Assembly (NCBI GenBank): GCA_041918175.1
Contig: JAYRWE010000080.1
Location: forward strand, 74,009-138,008
DNA: 64,000 nt
From: JABWAN01 sp041918175
GTDB taxonomy: Bacteria; Zhuqueibacterota; Zhuqueibacteria; Zhuqueibacterales; Zhuqueibacteraceae
Reading direction: 5' to 3'
Positions 54,087 through 60,789 of the stretch are shown one piece after another; position 1 is the stretch's first letter, and the number at the start of each line of letters is the position of its first letter. The notes below the pieces were generated by a model. It saw only the letters and a program-made list of their open reading frames with translations, was not told where the DNA came from and searched no databases. A program made the translations under genes and the position numbers.

Positions 54087-55346
54087 TTACTTCAACTCAA
54101 TCGTTTGGCCATCCGACACATCCTTGCCGGCATAGCATGATTCGGTGACTTTGGGATGAATGATACAATTGCAGCCGACGGACATATTCTCCGGCACGCG
54201 CGCGAGTTTGCCGATCACGGTTAAGCCTTCTTTGAGATGATCGGGATTTTTGCGATTGGGTTTGGTGCGGTCGCCGTGGCCGACTTTGCAGCCGCGCCCC
54301 AAATGCGAAAGCTTGTCCGCGATCACATATGACAACTGCGCTCCCTCTTTGATCACACAATCGTGCAAGAGCACGGAGTTTTCGACGCGCGCACCTTTTT
54401 CAACCACCACGCCGGGCGAGAGCACGCTGTTCGTCACCGCGCCGTCGATCATGCAGCCTTGCGCGATGACGCTGTTCTCCACGACCGCGCCCGTGCTCAC
54501 GCGCGTCGGCGGCCGATCGCCTGAGCGGCCTTCTTCTTCGAGATTCGTATATGTTTGCCATGCCGCGAGATCGAGGCCGGAGTCGGGGCGAAGAATGTCC
54601 ATGTTCGCGTCCCAATATGCGTGCAGCGTGCCCACGTCGCGCCAATAGCCGCTGAACGGATACGCAAACACGCGGTGGTTCGCAATCGCATGCGGAATGA
54701 TGTTCTTGCCGAAGTCGTGCTCCGGAATCGCGTTGAGGCAGTAATAAAGAAAATCGGTTTCGAAAACATACACGCCCATCGAAGCCAAATCGCTCTTCGC
54801 CTTCTTGGGCTTCTCTTCCCAATCCACGATCTGCGCATTGTCGTTGGTGATGCCCATGCCGAAATGGTGTGCTTGCTCAATCGGAATGCGCATCATCGCA
54901 ATGGTGAGATCAGCGTTGCGGCTTTTATGAAACTCCACCATCGCGCTGTAATCCATGTGGTAAATGTGATCGCCGGAGAGAATGAGCACGCGCTCGGAAT
55001 TGAAGTTTTGAATGTAGTCGAGATTTTGGCGAATCGCGTCCGCGGTGCCCTTGTACCAATCGGAATCTTTCGCGCCGGTGCGCGGAGGCAGAATCTTCGC
55101 GCCGCGCATACGGCCCATGAGGTCCCACGCTTCGCCGTTGCCGATGTGGTCCATGAGCGAAAGCGGCTTGTACTGCGTGAGAATGCCGAGATTGAGCATG
55201 CCGGAATTTTTTGCGTTGCTCAACGTGAAATCAATAATGCGATACAAACCGCCGAACGGCACCGCGGGCTTTGCGCGATACGCGGCGAGAATATTGAGGC
55301 GGCTACCAACACCGCCCGCGAGGAGCATGCCGAGGGTTTTTCTCAT
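54087..55346 (-). CDS. glgC: Glucose-1-phosphate adenylyltransferase GlgC
   Basis: 419 aa. LLAGGVGSRLNIL is the catalytic loop, KPAVPFGGLYRIIDFTLSN the substrate strand, ILSGDHIYHMDY the metal site, EEKPKK the sugar-binding lysine region, then the beta-helix C-terminus. Makes ADP-glucose for glycogen. It lies 180 bp upstream (minus strand) of the sugar nucleotidyltransferase fusion; a second paralogue lies at 58435-59718. Confidence 0.95.
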   Translation of the reverse strand: MRKTLGMLLAGGVGSRLNILAAYRAKPAVPFGGLYRIIDFTLSNAKNSGMLNLGILTQYKPLSLMDHIGNGEAWDLMGRMRGAKILPPRTGAKDSDWYKGTADAIRQNLDYIQNFNSERVLILSGDHIYHMDYSAMVEFHKSRNADLTIAMMRIPIEQAHHFGMGITNDNAQIVDWEEKPKKAKSDLASMGVYVFETDFLYYCLNAIPEHDFGKNIIPHAIANHRVFAYPFSGYWRDVGTLHAYWDANMDILRPDSGLDLAAWQTYTNLEEEGRSGDRPPTRVSTGAVVENSVIAQGCMIDGAVTNSVLSPGVVVEKGARVENSVLLHDCVIKEGAQLSYVIADKLSHLGRGCKVGHGDRTKPNRKNPDHLKEGLTVIGKLARVPENMSVGCNCIIHPKVTESCYAGKDVSDGQTIELK

Positions 55347-55412
55347 GGTTCAAAGCTGTTTTGAGACTTCGATAGTTTCGTCAAAACGACTCTATGGCGA
55401 TTACGCTTAATT

Positions 55413-55435
55413 TGTCATTCAGAAAGAATCTTTTT
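55413..55435 (+). repeat. Copy of the GTCATTCAGAA-type dispersed repeat
   Basis: TGTCATTCAGAAAGAATC with TTTTT, matching copies at 26045 and 43438. Upstream of glgC. Confidence 0.6.
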
Positions 55436-55464
55436 CAACACTGGAGAAGAATTTCAACCTTGAT

Positions 55465-55757
55465 CTATGTTATCAACATTCGCACTTTGCGCCTCACTTC
55501 TTCCGCAGGAATTGGTTTGACCGTACCCGCGTCCAGTTCTCTTGCGCGACGCTGCGCTTCTGTTGACCAGATTTCTCTCAAATCGTCTCTATTATAAACT
55601 GGTCCGTCTTCATCTTCCATTCCACGCAGAGCTTGGCAAGTGAGAATTACGACCAGAGCAGTTCTTTTTCACGCTTGTCGAGTTTTTGAAAAAGCTCATC
55701 CGCGAGCGAGGCAAGCTCCTCATGGGAGCGAAGGAGATTTTGAACTGCGGGTGTCAT
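55465..55757 (-). pseudogene. Broken addiction-module (TIGR02574-like) antitoxin pieces
   Basis: The minus strand from ATG 55757 reads TPAVQNLLRSHEELASLADE then LFQKLDKREKELL and stops at 55647; this looks like an addiction-module antitoxin with its middle deleted. A following stretch to the stop at 55465 reads EIWSTEAQRRARELDAGTVK and PIPAEEVRRKV, the C-terminal pattern of the same class. Frame is lost between them. Confidence 0.4.
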
Positions 55758-55805
55758 ATTTCAAAAGATCTAATCTGCGTCGTATTTGATTTGGCGGAGG
55801 TTCAT

Positions 55806-56181
55806 CTACGAATCTTTGATCTCAAAAGTCAAAGTCTTTCCGTCCAAGATGGTGATGAAGCGATTCAAAACATTTCGCCCGATCAGAACATTGGCGCGGT
55901 TGGTAGCGACGCAACGCACGGAAGCAAGATCAAAACCCTCGATGAGCAGCTTGACGTAATAAACCGGACGCAATGAGTAGGTGCCGTCATAGCCCTTGGT
56001 CCACGTATGGCTTTTCGGGGTTATTCCCAATTGTGTAGCCATGCTTTCAGGAATGACTGTAATATCCGCTCCGCAGTCCAACTTGCCGCGAATCGCACTG
56101 CTCACACCGCTTGTCATATTTAGCAATGACCACGTCGGCAATGGGTGCGGGCGGATTCAAGCTGAAGTCATACGCGGGCAT
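55806..56181 (-). pseudogene. Retropepsin-like aspartic protease gene with a frameshift
   Basis: From ATG 56181 the reading starts PAYDFSLNPPAPIADVVI, typical of this small family, then must shift frame near 56126 to continue as TSGVSSAIRGKLDCGADITVI. The active site is DCGAD instead of DTGAD/DSGAD. C-terminal VLIGRNVLNRFITILDG is the flap/core repeat. It follows the DUF5678-like gene by 2 bp. The 111-aa downstream frame might still be translated from an internal ATG. Confidence 0.6.
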
Positions 56182-56183
56182 GA

Positions 56184-56462
56184 TTAGCTGATTACCTCAG
56201 GCGATGGCAACTCGTAGACCGTAGGCTCTTTTTCAACTTTAGCGATGTAAAAAGGAGCGTCGCCAAATTTGTTGAACATGCGCAGCGCCAATTCTTCATC
56301 GTTTGTTCCATGACCGGCCACACGCCCGTGATATAGCGCCACGAACTGGCCCTCGAAGCGCTGCAACAGTTGCGCGCGTTTACGGAGAAAGGCTTGTTGC
56401 TCTTGCGTCGTATCGCCGTTTGATGCCGGCTTCTTGCTTGTCTTTATCTTTATGGTTGCCAT
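56184..56462 (-). CDS. DUF5678-like small protein
   Basis: 92 aa. GQFVALYHGRVAGHGTNDEELA is the DUF5678 pattern (GxxVAxxxGxVxxxG), with a Lys-rich N-terminus. Forms a two-gene unit with the retropepsin-like gene, a pairing common in this gene class. Function unknown. Confidence 0.75.
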   Translation of the reverse strand: MATIKIKTSKKPASNGDTTQEQQAFLRKRAQLLQRFEGQFVALYHGRVAGHGTNDEELALRMFNKFGDAPFYIAKVEKEPTVYELPSPEVIS

Positions 56463-56509
56463 TGGTTTCCTCTACTCTGCATTTCAGTGATTGGGAGCTC
56501 GATCTTGCC

Positions 56510-56745
56510 CTAACACCTTCTCTTTGCTTCCGCAAATGGGATTTTCGGCTCTTTCGCTCTCGCGTCTAAAAAGGCGATGAAGTTTTCATTATGGCGCACG
56601 CTTTCGACTTCTGCCTCGAAATCATCAAGCGAGGTCAACAGGAATTCTTCGCCGTTTTGGCCTTTGAGAAGGGCATTCTCGTTTTGGGCGAACTGCAAAA
56701 TCTCACTGAGGGCGGGAACGGTATTGTGAGTTCTATGGTTTTCAT
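56510..56745 (-). pseudogene. Frameshifted Phd-like antitoxin candidate
   Basis: ATG 56745 opens as MKTIELT, then a one-base shift near 56726 is needed to reach NTVPALSEILQFAQNENALL and GEEFLLTSLDDFEAEVESV. The joined ~78-aa product looks like a small antitoxin (PALSEIL...PVxLT pattern). It follows the next pseudogene by about 9 bp on the minus strand. Confidence 0.5.
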
Positions 56746-56754
56746 GCGATCACT

Positions 56755-56999
56755 TCAATGGCGATAGTCATCCGCGGCAACGGCCTCTCTTATGCGCGCC
56801 AGGTCGGCAAAGATTTCGTCTACCGATTGCGCGAACTTGTTTTCGGCAGCCAACCGGCGCTGAATTTTTTCGGAAAGCTCCTTTAAGCCGCGACGATAAT
56901 TCAAGTCAGCGAGCGTTTCATGAGATGTTCCTGTGCGCCAATCTCCCAGCCGGCGATTTCTTGCGCGACTTCATTGACACGTGAGCTAAGCGTTTCCAT
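56755..56999 (-). pseudogene. Frameshifted small helical protein
   Basis: ATG 56999 reads METLSSRVNEVAQEIAGWEI and stops early (56901). The other frame continues ETLADLNYRRGLKELSEKIQ to DDYRH at 56755. One indel near 56930 would restore an ~80-aa coiled-coil protein, first of the minus-strand set running to 55806. Confidence 0.45.
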
Positions 57000-57184
57000 A
57001 TTTATCTCAAACTGCTGTGTTGAATTCAAATTTTTGCTGTGGGGAAATTTAGCACAATGCTTGAGCAATGCAAGGAGGTTTTTATCAAGCCGAGCCCGCA
57101 CTTGTTTTTTACACGAAACAGTCTAGATTAGCGCTGAAATCACTCTTCTCTTCCCGTGAGATTTTGAAAAGCAAAGGTGTCGTC

Positions 57185-57445
57185 ATGGCAAACTTGGCAA
57201 CGGTCAAAGTCAAAATTGAGCCTCAATTAAAAGATGAGGTCGAAACGATTTTTCAAGGAATGGGGTTGACTCCGATGGAAGCCATCAAGTTGTTTTATCG
57301 CGCGGTGAAGCTTGAGCGAAAGCTGCCGTTCGATTTTAAAATACCAAACGATGAAACCTTGCAAGCGATTCAAGATGCCGAAGCGAGAAAGGATTTGACG
57401 GAGTGCGAAGACGTCGACGACTTGTTTAGAAAGCTTCGCGCATGA
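57185..57445 (+). CDS. RelB/DinJ-family antitoxin
   Basis: 86 aa from ATG 57185 (AAGGTG upstream). KVKIEPQLKDEVETIFQGMG followed by TPMEAIKLFYRAV is the ribbon-helix-helix of RelB/DinJ. The stop overlaps the toxin start by 4 bp. Confidence 0.9.
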   Translation: MANLATVKVKIEPQLKDEVETIFQGMGLTPMEAIKLFYRAVKLERKLPFDFKIPNDETLQAIQDAEARKDLTECEDVDDLFRKLRA

Positions 57446-57714
57446 GCAAGAAACCCGTCTTTACCTCGCGCTTCAAAAAGGATTACAAAAGAATTTTGAA
57501 GCAGGGAAAGGATGAAAGCAAATTCGAGGTTTTGATTGTCAAGTTGGTTGCGCAAGAAGCCTTGGAAAGCAAATACCAAGATCATAAGCTCGCCGGACAA
57601 TTCAAAGATTGCAGAGAATGCCACATCGAGCCGGATTGGCTATTGATTTACCAAAGCACGGAGAGCGAGATCATTTTGATTCGCACTGGCTCGCACTCCG
57701 AGTTATTTCGATAA
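57442..57714 (+). CDS. yafQ: YafQ-family RelE-fold mRNA interferase toxin
   Basis: 90 aa. FKKDYKRILKQGKD at the start, HKLAGQFKDCRECHIEPDWL in the middle and IILIRTGSHSELF at the end, whose His is the catalytic residue of YafQ. Intact pair with the DinJ-like antitoxin. Confidence 0.92.
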   Translation: MSKKPVFTSRFKKDYKRILKQGKDESKFEVLIVKLVAQEALESKYQDHKLAGQFKDCRECHIEPDWLLIYQSTESEIILIRTGSHSELFR

Positions 57715-57780
57715 AACTACTTCTCTTTGCCACAAATATGCCTTTCTCGCCCAACACGTATTGTCCTCCTCGCATCCACT

Positions 57781-58275
57781 TTATTCAAATTTAAGGCCGG
57801 TAATTTCGCATTCCACTTTGCCTGCTTGATCATGCACTGATCCGACATTAATATTTCTGAAAACCTTTTTGCTTTCGGGTTCGACGAAGTCATAGATTGT
57901 TTTATGTTTCGTTTGCAGTTCAGTGCCACTGCGAGCAGAAACGATCAAGCGAATTCCAAAATCTTTGATTCTATATTGGCTTTCGTTTTTAACCGTAAAC
58001 GAGATAATTAAAACTTCTTCCCTGCTCTCAAGTAGAGACTCTGGTGATTTTTGCCAAGACAGGTTGCGAATCGAAACAGAATTGAGAACGGATGCTTCTA
58101 AGGCTGCTTGGTCCTTTATATCGCTCCACCAAATTTGCACTTTGTCTATAGCTTTGTCGGCCACAAAGATGACACCAAAGAGTAACGCAGCGTAGAAGGC
58201 ATATTTGAAAACGTCGGAAACAATATCGACGATGTTTCCGACGATCTCATATATTCTCTCAGATCTTTTTCCCAT
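57781..58275 (-). CDS. Hypothetical single-pass membrane protein
   Basis: 164 aa. One transmembrane helix at about 26-42 (YAFYAALLFGVIFVADKA), then an extracytoplasmic beta-sandwich-like domain (LIISFTVKNESQYRIKDFGI) of FxLYD flavour. No family named. GGAAA precedes the ATG. Confidence 0.65.
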   Translation of the reverse strand: MGKRSERIYEIVGNIVDIVSDVFKYAFYAALLFGVIFVADKAIDKVQIWWSDIKDQAALEASVLNSVSIRNLSWQKSPESLLESREEVLIISFTVKNESQYRIKDFGIRLIVSARSGTELQTKHKTIYDFVEPESKKVFRNINVGSVHDQAGKVECEITGLKFE

Positions 58276-58434
58276 AGTAATTTTTCCGTGGGATAGATAA
58301 TTCGCCTTGAAAAAGTTTACGTCGGATTTTCAGCCACGCAGAAAGCCGCAGATTTTTCAGCGAAATACAGATATTAAATGCATGCTGCAAAGTTTTTCAG
58401 AAGTTTAGTTCCAGTTCATAGTACATATTGTTTT

Positions 58435-59718
58435 TCACAAAATCGACACCCCCGACTCATACTCCATCTGCCGGAACTGCTCTTCCACCAACTCCGGATG
58501 CACGATGCAATTGGTGCCGATCTTTCTACGCGCAGGAATCTTTGCGCCGTGGCCGATGAGGGTGATGCCGGTGCGGAGGAGGTGAGGATATTCTTCATTT
58601 GGCTGCGCGGCATCGCCTTCCCCGAGCGCGCAATCACTGCCAATGCGCACGCGCGCATCGGTAATCACTTTGTGCAGTATGCTCCCGCTTTGCACTTTGC
58701 TATCGAACATCAAAATCGAATCTTCTACCACGCAACCTTCGCTCACTTCCGCGCCAGGGAAGAGTATGCTGTTCTTCACACGACCATTGATGCGGCAACC
58801 GCTATAGATGAGCGAGTTTTCGATCTGCGCTTGCGGGCCGATCCATGCCGGCGCTTTGTCGCGCGTGGCGTTATGTTCGAGGTTGGTGCGCACTTTCCAT
58901 TTGCCGGGATCGATGAGCGGGGCCTCGCCGAGCAAGTGCATGCTCGTGTTCCAATATTCGTCAATCGTGCGCGTGTAGCCCCAATAGCCTTCGTACTTGT
59001 AGCCGAACACGCGATGTTTTTCCATCATCATGGGAATGATGTCTTTGCCGAACTCGTATGATTTCGGGCCGCGACTCGCGTGCTCCGCCAGCACTTTGAA
59101 CAACGCTTCGGGCTTGAAAAGATAAATCGTAATCGAAGCCCATGCGGAATCTTCGGGCCAGGCTTCGGGTTTCTCGCTGTACTTCAATAATCTGCCGCCT
59201 TGCGGGTCGCCTTCTTCAATCGCGCCGACGCCGAAGCGCTGCGCTTGCGCATGCTGCACTTTGGTGAAGGCCATGGTCAAATCCGCGTCGTGCTTGCGAT
59301 GAAATTCGATGAGCGGATTGTAGTTCATCGAATAAATGTGATCGCCGGAAAGCACGAGCACAAGATCGGAGCGTTGCATCCGAATGAACTCTTGATTCTG
59401 ATACACGGCATCCGCGCTGCCGCGATACCAATGCGAGAGCGTGTGCGCGGTGTAGGGCGGCAGAATCGACACACCGCGATCGCGACCGACCATCTCCCAT
59501 GCGGAGCCGTTGCCGATGTGATTGATGAGCGAGAAGGAGCGATATTGCGAGAGGATGCCGACATTCTCGATGCCGGAGTGCATGAGGTTGCTGAGGGGAA
59601 AGTCGATGACGCGATAGAGGCCGCCGAAGGGCACCGCGGACTTGGGACGGAATTGGGTGAGCACGGACAGTTCGTCAACGCGCCCGCCCGCGAGAATCAT
59701 GGCAAGAGTTTTTTGCAT
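58435..59718 (-). CDS. Second GlgC-like nucleotidyltransferase with altered active-site loop
   Basis: 427 aa, clearly homologous to GlgC over its full length (PKSAVPFGGLYRVIDFPLSN, VLSGDHIYSMNYNPLIEFH, FGKDIIPMMMEKHRVFGYKY, beta-helix C-terminus). The catalytic GGxGxRL loop reads LAGGRVDELSVLT: the second glycine and the arginine are lost. By analogy with GlgD it may be a regulatory subunit; alternatively a GlgC variant with another nucleotide-binding mode. Follows the small membrane-protein gene by 1-2 bp. Confidence 0.85.
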   Translation of the reverse strand: MQKTLAMILAGGRVDELSVLTQFRPKSAVPFGGLYRVIDFPLSNLMHSGIENVGILSQYRSFSLINHIGNGSAWEMVGRDRGVSILPPYTAHTLSHWYRGSADAVYQNQEFIRMQRSDLVLVLSGDHIYSMNYNPLIEFHRKHDADLTMAFTKVQHAQAQRFGVGAIEEGDPQGGRLLKYSEKPEAWPEDSAWASITIYLFKPEALFKVLAEHASRGPKSYEFGKDIIPMMMEKHRVFGYKYEGYWGYTRTIDEYWNTSMHLLGEAPLIDPGKWKVRTNLEHNATRDKAPAWIGPQAQIENSLIYSGCRINGRVKNSILFPGAEVSEGCVVEDSILMFDSKVQSGSILHKVITDARVRIGSDCALGEGDAAQPNEEYPHLLRTGITLIGHGAKIPARRKIGTNCIVHPELVEEQFRQMEYESGVSIL

Positions 59719-59719
59719 G

Positions 59720-59911
59720 CTAGTCGGCCAACTTTTTTTCGATCAACCAACCCACGCCGAAGACGAGGACACCGATAATCGCGGAGCGTGTTTCCGCGCG
59801 AAACTCGGCGTCGCCGAGGGGGTTGCTCAATCCCGTGAGAATGCCAACCAGAACGATTAACAGTCCGAGGACTTGTAGTGCTTTAGCTATGTACCAAAAC
59901 GCTCGATTCAG
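59720..59911 (-). CDS. Small two-helix membrane protein, start unclear
   Basis: About 60 aa. ALQVLGLLIVLVGILTGLSN and SAIIGVLVFGVGWLIEKK are two hydrophobic helices joined by a polar loop. No ATG precedes the first helix in frame; the frame stays open back to the repeat at 59929, which may have displaced the start. Lies between the Rieske and second GlgC genes. Confidence 0.5.
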   Translation of the reverse strand: MNRAFWYIAKALQVLGLLIVLVGILTGLSNPLGDAEFRAETRSAIIGVLVFGVGWLIEKKLAD

Positions 59912-59928
59912 AAGTTGCTCGCTTGTTT

Positions 59929-59987
59929 GTAGTAGCGCCTTCAGGCGCTTTTGTTGTCTACGTTTCGGCCCCTGAAGGGGCTACTAC
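59929..59987. repeat. Inverted-repeat element, family A, second copy
   Basis: Arms GTAGTAGCGCCTTCAGGCGC (59929-59948) and GCCCCTGAAGGGGCTACTAC (59968-59987), reverse complements with two mismatches, 19 bp apart. Same design as 8121-8192. Confidence 0.8.
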
Positions 59988-59998
59988 GAACTTTATTA

Positions 59999-60595
59999 TC
60001 ACGACACGCCGTAATTCAAGAACGCATCGGAATTTTTCCATTGGCCCAATTCTTCGCGGAAGCGGATGCTGGTGTCGATGAGCAATTGGCCGTCTTCGGA
60101 GAGCGCGATCTTCGCATGCTCGAGCGGCCGCGGGGCCGGGCCTTCGAAGTTCACGCCGTCCATGGTGAAGCCGCTGCCGTGACACGGGCATTTGAATTTG
60201 CCTTCAGCCTCGAGCCAGCGCGGGGTGCAGCCGAGATGCGTGCATTGCGCGAAGATGGCGAAGAAGCCTTTGTCGTTGCGCACAATCCACGTGCGATAAT
60301 CTTTCACCCATTTCGTGCTCACCGCGCCAACCGGATAATCGCCGGGAAAGCCGGCTTTGAAAACCGTGGAAGGCTCGAACAACACGCGCGGAAACATATA
60401 ACGGAGCGAACCGATTAACATCGTTCCCAAAAAGCTGAAGAACGCGACCCAGCCGGCGCGCGAAAGAAAATTGCGGCGGCTCATCCAAATGGAGCCGGGT
60501 TCGAGAGGTTTAGTCAAAGTTGAGCGCGAGCCGGGTTTCGCGGTGGTCGGCGCTGCGGGCGCGGCAGCTTCGGGGGTTTTCTTTTCTTCGGACAA
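59999..60595 (-). CDS. Rieske iron-sulfur protein
   Basis: 198 aa. Alanine/proline-rich cytosolic N-terminus, then a Tat-type SRRNFLSRAGW and a membrane helix (about 48-66). The [2Fe-2S] ligands are CTHLGC and CPCHGSGF. It is the electron-transfer subunit of a bc-type complex. It follows the octahaem cytochrome gene; no cytochrome b gene is adjacent. Confidence 0.94.
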   Translation of the reverse strand: MSEEKKTPEAAAPAAPTTAKPGSRSTLTKPLEPGSIWMSRRNFLSRAGWVAFFSFLGTMLIGSLRYMFPRVLFEPSTVFKAGFPGDYPVGAVSTKWVKDYRTWIVRNDKGFFAIFAQCTHLGCTPRWLEAEGKFKCPCHGSGFTMDGVNFEGPAPRPLEHAKIALSEDGQLLIDTSIRFREELGQWKNSDAFLNYGVS

Positions 60596-60662
60596 GTTCG
60601 GTCTCCTTGTTTATAAACCTGCAATTCTTTTTCTCAACAGAAACGTGTTTAAAAGATTTCTA

Positions 60663-60768
60663 AGACAGAAAAATGGAGGACAGAAAGATATTTGTGTCGT
60701 GCTTCGCTTCTACAATTGCCGGAAGAATTATGACGAGCTTTATCTTTCTGTCTTACATTTTTCTGTCT
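60663..60768. repeat. Inverted-repeat element, family C (GACAGAAAAATG)
   Basis: AGACAGAAAAATG...GACAGAAAGAT (60663-60689) mirrors ATCTTTCTGTC...CATTTTTCTGTCT (60742-60768) around 52 bp. Fills the gap between the Rieske and cytochrome genes. Second copy at 63889-63991. Confidence 0.8.
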
Positions 60769-60789
60769 GCGCTTTTGGGTTGTTTTGTG

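Noticed and set aside
59642..59860. Plus-strand frame opposite the end of the GlgC paralogue
   Set aside because: Shadow of the minus-strand GlgC-like and small membrane-protein genes.
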